Source: Aquatica leii
Taxonomy: Eukaryota > Arthropoda > Insecta > Coleoptera > Lampyridae
DNA: 64,000 nt
Assembly (NCBI GenBank): GCA_035610365.1
Contig: CM069434.1
Span: forward strand, 103,280,806-103,344,805
Reading direction: 5' to 3'
In this document: piece by piece, positions 58,418 to 64,000 of the stretch
Layout of the letters: each line of letters opens with the position of its first letter
Numbering within the stretch: the stretch's first letter is position 1
The notes under the pieces: generated by a model
What the model saw: the letters and a program-made list of their open reading frames with translations, nothing else
What the model was told of the DNA's origin: nothing
Databases searched by the model: none
Translations under genes and position numbers: made by a program

Positions 58418-59780
58418 GTAATGTACATATACTAAGGTGTAAAGATGTAATGTGTTGTGTGGTTTATGGTAAAATAAAGCAAATGCTCTCCTACCAAAAT
58501 TTATGCCTTATAACCTCAGATCCCGCCAGATTATAAACGAAAACGTCACCATGGAACCAGTTACTCCAATAAATGCTAACAGTAATTTTTCAAAATGCCA
58601 GTCGCGTTTTGCTGGAAAGAAAAACAAAGATTGCGACGCCTTCATCGACGCAAACAACGTTTACAAGAAATGTTTACAGATCTCAGACGCGAACGCGATC
58701 AAGAGCCTGTCGATGGTATTGGATGACTTGGCGGTCACTTGGTACCAGGGTGTGAAGGCCACTATCACCTCCTGGGACAATGCCCTCAAACCGCTTAGGC
58801 AGGCGTTTAGATTTAATAAACCCTTGCACCAAATCTTTAGAGAACTCTTCTCGAAAGAGCAGGGCGAAAAAGAACCTACGGATGTGTTCGTAACCTCCGC
58901 TCGTGCACTATTAGCTCGCTTATCTCCTACGCCCAAACTTTATCAAACACATCAAATAGATATGATATACGGACTACTGAATCGGAAAATCCAACCACGA
59001 TTGCCGCGCAACGACGTTAAAACTTTTAACGATTTAATCGATAAAGCTAGAAACATAGAAGACAGCTTTGCTGAAGCTTCAGTACAACAAAATATCAGTA
59101 CTACTGCGTCTTCGGAAAAACATTCATAATTACGCCCCAAATGCTGGTATTGCAAAAATTTTGGACATGTACAAGCAGAATGTCGCAAATATGCTTCAAA
59201 CCAGTCACAGAGTTCACAATCAAAAGCGGAAGCACCCAAACCAGGTTTGCAGAACAATGCACAACTAACATGTTTTGGTTGCGGAAATCCATGCTATATA
59301 CGGTCGCAGTGTCCTACTTGCAAAACGCCAAGTACATCCACACCTACCGGTAACAATGCCGCCTTCATCGAATTGTTATCCACAGATGTGCGCATACCAA
59401 CGAGTTCTTCTCGGTCCTTAATGTTAATTACAGTTTTTGACAAAACCGGCTTAGCATATGTTGATTCTGGTGCAACATGCAGTCTTGCAGGTTACAAATT
59501 GTATTCGTATTTGCGATCAATTGATTGCCCGTTCACCACGACAAACATGCAAATGATTCTAGCCGATGGTCAAGCCAGAATGGTTAACGCCGAAGTCTTC
59601 CAATGCAATGTTCAACTTCAGAACATAACAATTTCTACGTCGTTCGTAGCAATACCCGAATACACCAATAGCAGATCTCTTCTTAGAGTTGCTCATGCGC
59701 AAATCATTCTGAATTTTTCCCAAATGCCATAGTCGTTTGCTGATAACCCAAACTATAATTTTGATTTTTATCAAGAACCT
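58418..59780 (+). repeat. Tandem unit 2, 1,363 bp
   Basis: It starts inside LTR sequence directly joined to the unit 1 protease end; TGTAA is shared at the join. Confidence 0.92.
58503..59732 (+). pseudogene. Gypsy gag-protease, copy 2
   Basis: It is nearly identical to copy 1. Amino-acid differences include RFAGKK for RFVGKK, YQGVKA for YQSVKA, KIQPRL for KIRPRL, QNIST for QIIST, CFGCGN for CFDCGN and TGNN for TVNN. Both stops (TAA 59127-59129, TAG 59730-59732) are conserved. The glycine in CFGCGN fits the usual knuckle better than the Asp of copy 1. This copy leads on, after a frame change, into reverse transcriptase. Confidence 0.85.
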
Positions 59781-59910
59781 GTAACTGGTAATGCTACGCA
59801 AATGTTAATGGTTAACTCCGTCGACGTCGATCTATCTAAACGAAAAGTTAAGGCCACGCAAGTGAACGACTCTGAACGTGACCCCTGGAAGCATTAATTT
59901 AAGAATATTG

Positions 59911-60934
59911 TGAAGTTTTTCAACAGAACAAAGAACCTACTCTTTTTGCGGAGCACAGATTTTTATTGTCAGATGATACTCTAATTTTGATACCTCCCTA
60001 CCGCCTAGCTCCTTCTAAAAAGGAAGTTCTCAGAAAGGAACTAGACAACTTACTCGAACACGAAATAATAGAAGAGTGCAAATCGCCTTTCGCTTCTCTG
60101 GTAGTACTGGTACCAAAAAAGTATAGAACCAGTAGACTCTGTGTCGACTATAGACGTCTAAACTGAGTCACACATTCGGACCAATACCCGTTCCCAAGAA
60201 TAGACGATCTACTCTATTCTACGTATAATGCCGTCTACATGTCCACGCTTGACTTGAAATGTGGATACTACCAAATCCCGGATAAGTTAGAAGATCGAGG
60301 CAACACTGCATTCATTACGCCATTTGGCACATTTAGATATAAAATAATGCCTTTCGGTCTCAAAACAGCACCCGCAACGTTCCAACGTTTGATGGACCGT
60401 TTCCGATCAGGTCTACAAAATATTTTGATGTTTGCCTATCTGGATGACCTAATAATACTTTCCTCTTCGTCTGAATCGCATTTAACATACTTAAGAGAAG
60501 TTTTCGCTCGTCTGAAATTGCTTAAGCTAACGCTGAACCGTACTAAATGTACCTTTGGCAATTCCAAAGTAGAATACCTAGGACATATGTTTACCATAGA
60601 AGGTATATCCCCAAACCCAGCTAAAATTATCGCAATAACGTCCATCCCCGAGCCCATGAATGTGAAACAGTTATTGACTTTTTTCCAAACATGCTCTTGG
60701 TTTAGAAGGTTTGTGAAAAACTTTGCCCAAATTGCTAAGCCTCTTAGCAGCTTGATCAAAAAGAACAAAAAATGGCAGTGGGGTCCTGAGCAAAACGCAT
60801 CTTTTGAGAGGCTCAAGGAATTGCCGAGAACCAGTCCGATTCTGCGCCAGGCCGACCCTACGCAACCGTATGTACTACGCACAGACGCTAGCTCCTACGC
60901 AATAGGTGCGGCTCTACTCCAGGAAGAAGGATAG
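59911..60934 (+). pseudogene. Gypsy reverse transcriptase and start of RNase H
   Basis: The frame has PPYRLAPSKKEVLRKELDNL, IIEECKSPFASLVVLVPKK and LCVDYRRLN, then a TGA (60164-60166). It continues in frame with MSTLDLKCGYYQIP, MPFGLKTAPATFQRLMDRF, the catalytic FAYLDDLIILSSSSESHL, and YLGHMFTIEGISPNPAKI. The RNase H start VLRTDASSYAIGAALLQEEG is followed by a stop at 60932-60934. Apart from the TGA the polymerase core looks well preserved. A frame change separates it from the upstream protease. Confidence 0.88.
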
Positions 60935-61125
60935 CAACTCATTCCTTCCTATTATCAACCGCTAACCCGGTCAAGCGTAAAAATCAAAATCTTAAAACGC
61001 AACTGATCATACCAGCTGGAGAGACAAACTTGCTTGTGTACGGTTTGCAATCAATACATCTCGGTGCCACTCAACAGGATTTACTCCAGATGATGTGCAA
61101 CGCGATTTATGTCAAATCATAGACA

Positions 61126-61584
61126 ATGAGAATTTTGTGCCGTAAATTAAGTCAAGCTCGCGAAAACCATAAACTTTCTCAGGATTCAAGTAAGAAGTTC
61201 GCCAATCGGTGGCGTCGCGACGTGCCGACTTTCCGAGTGAACGATCGTGTGCTTGTAGACACTCACGTATTGAGCAATGCCAAAGCTCGACTAACATTGA
61301 AGTTCGTACCCCGACGGGATGGACCATATATAATCATCAAGGTAGTAAGCCCGACATCTTACCAGGTCGCTACACCCGATAATCCAACGGTTCCGTTAAG
61401 GACACACCACGTATTAACCCTAACCCCATATGTTTCTCTTGCGAAGGACGAGAACCTGCCTTTGCATTCCATACGGAAGAAGGGACGACCTTTCAAACCC
61501 ACTGCTGTGCCGAAGCAGAAGCTGTGTGCCAATCCACCTACTTCTACTCTCGTCAGATCTTCGGCGAGGGTTCCCAAGAAGTAG
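61126..61584 (+). pseudogene. Gypsy integrase C-terminal domain
   Basis: A 152-codon frame includes FANRWRRDVPTFRVNDRVLV, LTLKFVPRRDGPYIIIKVVS and SPTSYQVATPDNP, the conserved C-terminal integrase fold with the RRDGPY turn. Only about 190 bases separate it from RNase H, where about 2 kb of RNase H and integrase core should be, so a large internal deletion removed the catalytic part. Confidence 0.8.
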
Positions 61585-61658
61585 GTTCTACGAATAGACA
61601 CCCAACGTTTCATTGTACCCCATCCGAGGCCGTTGATATGGTACAAAGGGGGAGAAAT

Positions 61659-61783
61659 GTAACGCCACGGACTCCCGGAATGCTTCTGTCATATTATTAC
61701 AACCCACTATATTATTACCGACTATGTAATGTAATATATACTAAGGTGTAAAGATGTAATGTGTTGTGTTGTTTATGGTAAAA
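61659..61783 (+). repeat. Right LTR of the duplicated gypsy element
   Basis: TGTAACGCCACGGACTCCCG through GTTTATGGTAAAA. It differs from the left LTR by several substitutions and small indels (for example, a missing TGTAATGTAC stretch), indicating some age. Confidence 0.75.
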
Positions 61784-61851
61784 ATATGCCCTTACAAAGT
61801 TGAAATATTTTTTGTAATCTGAACTTTTTATAAGTTGTAAATATTTTTTGT

Positions 61852-61912
61852 AGACTTTTCTGAAGATGAGTTTCATTATTCTATAGCTCGAAACATATGT
61901 AAAAAAATTCAT
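61852..61912 (+). ncRNA. Second hammerhead-ribozyme-like motif
   Basis: Plus-strand order: ACTTTT, CTGAAGA, T, GAG, AT-rich loop, CTC, GAAA, CATATGTA, AAAAAA. Stem I can form from TTTT/AAAA, stem II from GAG/CTC, and stem III is a minimal AC/GU pair with cleavage after GUA. The extra U after CUGAAGA matches the candidate at 4.36-4.44 kb. Stems are short and AU-rich, so activity is uncertain. It probably marks the end of another Penelope-like copy. Confidence 0.5.
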
Positions 61913-61928
61913 TTTGAAAATTAAGGAA

Positions 61929-61953
61929 TTTATTATTGGTGGACTGGTAATTT
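61929..61953 (-). repeat. 25-bp inverted repeat, right copy
   Basis: TTTATTATTGGTGGACTGGTAATTT mirrors 56705-56729 exactly and lies 17 bases after the hammerhead-like motif. Confidence 0.8.
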
Positions 61954-62674
61954 TAATAATTTAAAAATTGACCAATAACAATAAAAAAACTATTGACTAC
62001 CTTTTTTAAAAGTAATTTTAGAAAAGCTTTTTTATAGAAGAACTTAGAATAAAAAGTAAAAAAAAAATTTAGAAGTGAAAAACTTAATAGAATTAGTTTT
62101 ATTCTTGATCAAATTGAACTTAATAAATGAAAACTGAAAACTAACACAAACTGGAAAGATGATCAAAACTAAACACTTTAATTAAAAGTACGTCAAAAAA
62201 AAAAGATTAAAAAAAAACTATATATAAATTTAGAGTAACAAAAATAAAAAAAAACTTGAAAAAAATTTAAAAGAAAGGTCAAAATGACTTCAATTAAATT
62301 AGAAAAAAATATTAAAATGACAAAGATAAATGTTACATCAATTTGAAAATTTTTGTAAAAAATTGGAAGGTGACGTATTGGATAAAGTTAATCGTTTAAG
62401 CTAAAAATTAAAAGTTTTGAAATTAAAGAAAAAAAAAGAAAACTGATAAACCATCATTTTTCGTAAAAGTGGACTAAGATTTATTTAAGAAAAACTTAAA
62501 ATAAAAACTGTAAAAGATAATAAAATAAAAACACGTAGCCAATTAAAAATTAAAATAAAGTTAATTAATATTAAACGTCAAATGTGAGTATATTAAAGAA
62601 TCAAAAGATATGAAATAAAAAGCACCATAATTGTAGAAACATTTTTAACAAGAAATACAAAAATAATGAAATAA
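61954..62674. other. A-rich DNA without a recognised feature
   Basis: Many A-runs; no domain or repeat boundary seen. Confidence 0.5.
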
Positions 62675-63410
62675 ATGTGTTTTATTGTTTTAACGATTTT
62701 GGAAAAATGTGTATCGTTTTGTACAAAAAATTTTTTTTCAAATTTTACTTTGACAAACCATCGCATACAGAGGTATTATACAATTCAAAAGAACTTACTG
62801 GTTGTCTGGCACAATGAACCGTTAGATTTTAGTACTTGTTCAGTACCAGATATCAACGACATTACTACCGATTGGGACACTAACAAACCTAAATCCTTGG
62901 ACAAATGGTTGTCAAAACTTATGGAATGTGCGTTCGCCTACCGCTTTTCTTTAGTGGAAAATTATCGACAGAAAGCTATTTAAATATGTTACTAAGAATA
63001 TCGCGATCTTCATTATGAGGATGGAAATGGAGAGAAGTTGCACCGAAATTTAAACGACTCGAAATATTGCCAAAGCTTCACGACGAGCTAGACATTTGGG
63101 TGTTTTTTATACTCTGGAACGAATTTTACCGCTTTATTACTGGCCAGAACAAAAACGTTCTGCTGGCGTTATGTCCCGCCATTTTGTAGTAGTTAATTTG
63201 TAATGATCTTGCTGAACCTCTACCGCGATCTAAAGGTGGCTATTCATATATTCTTGTGGTTGCTGATTATTTTTTGAAATTTGTTTTGTTTTTCCCGCTA
63301 CACTTCGCTATTGCAAAAACGTCTTGAACATGTCTTTTTAATGTTTGCAGTCCCTCAGTATCTTCAATTTCATAGTTCTGAGTTCAAAAAAATGTTCAAA
63401 ATTATTATAT
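62675..63410 (+). pseudogene. Gypsy integrase scraps, apparently out of order
   Basis: The first frame (62675-62983) has FSTCSVPDINDITTDWDTNK and KSLDKWLSKLMECAFAYRFS, which I associate with the C-terminal side of a gypsy integrase. It is followed by RRARHLGVFYTLERILPLYY (zinc region, about 63.08 kb) and by YSYILVVADYFLKFVLFFPL (catalytic core, about 63.24 kb), which normally come first. Stops interrupt all parts. The order suggests a rearranged or composite copy. Confidence 0.6.
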
Positions 63411-63709
63411 ATATAGTATAACGCCGATTATCATCTACAAGCGAATCCATCAGGTTAATATACTGACTTCCAGAAAAATTGACACCTAGAACTTGTTGAA
63501 CGATTTTATTGAAATTTTTAGAAAACGTCTATTTTTATGAAACTAGGTGATGATTAAAATTTGAACAAAATCTAGCCAGTAGTTTTTTGTTTTTTCCTGA
63601 TGTTTCCATAGTAACATAGTAACAATAAATTTGAAGTAGTAGACCATTTAGTAATTCTCAAGTTTGCAACTTATTGTTTGTTCATAATTTCATTCTGAAC
63701 TTGATAATA

Positions 63710-64000
63710 ATGCCAAGAGTACGTCAACATCATTTTGTACAATTAAGTGATTTTGAACGTGGCCGTATTATTGGTATGAGAGAGGCCGGACGTTTGCTAT
63801 GAGAAATTGCTCGTCGTATAAACCAAAATGTTTCATCGGTATTGAGATGTTGGTCCAAATGGGCCAATGAAGGAGTTCAACATTGTCACTGTGTATCTGA
63901 AGGTTCTCGGAGGACTACAGATCGCGAAGAACGTCACTTTTTCGCCACAAAAGACAGATTTTCAACAACTCGATCATTTGTAAATGATTGGATGAGTGAT
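63710..64000 (+). pseudogene. Tc1-like transposase N-terminus, cut by window edge
   Basis: ATG at 63710 begins MPRVRQHHFVQLSDFERGRI, then IGMREAGRLL, a TGA at 63800-63802 and, in the same frame, EIARRINQNVSSVLRCWSKW and SEGSRRTTDREERHFFATKD. This is the paired helix-turn-helix of Tc1/IS630-type transposases, which binds the terminal repeats. The rest, with the DDE domain, lies beyond the window. The internal stop makes this copy probably inactive. The 5' terminal repeat was not identified. Confidence 0.85.

Larger units (their letters stand above)
56983..61783 (+). mobile_element. Defective Ty3/gypsy element with internal tandem duplication
   Basis: Both LTRs start TGTAACGCCAC (56983 and 61659), and the right one is preceded by the purine tract CAAAGGGGGAGAAA. 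Between them: gag-protease unit one, an exact-period second unit, reverse transcriptase, then an abrupt jump to the integrase C-terminus, with most of RNase H and integrase missing. No typical TGG primer site is obvious after the left LTR, and I could not define a target duplication. Confidence 0.85.

Overview
The window is AT-rich animal nuclear DNA, most likely from an arthropod and probably an insect. It holds Ty3/gypsy and BEL/Pao LTR retrotransposons, Penelope-like elements, R1-clade non-LTR fragments, and piggyBac, pogo and Tc1-type DNA transposons. Splice-like sites occur, and there are no operons or bacterial-type genes. Apart from a few unrecognised exon-like stretches I see no host gene; almost everything recognisable is mobile DNA, mostly decayed.

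Layout. 1-2.55 kb: a gypsy-type element on the minus strand with intact gag and intact pol (protease plus reverse transcriptase, running off the window). The two frames are joined at a GGGAAAC slippery heptamer. 4.3-6.9 kb: a Penelope-like element (minus) with reverse transcriptase, GIY-YIG endonuclease and a hammerhead-ribozyme-like 3' region. 8.7-23.0 kb: a giant inverted repeat with arms roughly 98% alike by eye around a 1.1 kb spacer. It carries an unrecognised exon-like reading frame in both arms, two related small transposons in the left arm only, and tRNA-derived pieces. 24.0-26.3 kb: a dead piggyBac copy bracketed by five 16-bp palindromes. 26.3-27.9 kb: a second Penelope fragment, a long hairpin and a MITE. 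28.2-30.7 kb: a pseudogene of a widespread uncharacterised family with an XPG/PIN-like domain. 30.9-35.7 kb: a decayed gypsy element (minus).

36.75-42.74 kb: a nearly intact, apparently young BEL/Pao element with 182/184-bp LTRs and a GATAT target duplication, lying a few bases upstream of a possible exon. 44.2-55.6 kb: the remains of a gypsy-type element with a lysine-tRNA-type primer binding site. Its gag is split by a 3.9-kb block of R1-like and pogo fragments, flanked by 102-bp direct repeats. 57.0-61.8 kb: a gypsy element with an exact 1,363-bp tandem duplication of gag-protease and most of integrase deleted, sitting beside a second hammerhead-like sequence. 62.7-64.0 kb: integrase scraps and the start of a Tc1-like transposase.

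Elements with the best remaining coding capacity are the edge gypsy element and the BEL element. The most unusual structure is the giant inverted repeat: it is too large for an ordinary foldback transposon, and its arms have diverged by independent indels and insertions. All calls come from reading the sequence; no alignment or database search was run, and identities are by-eye estimates.
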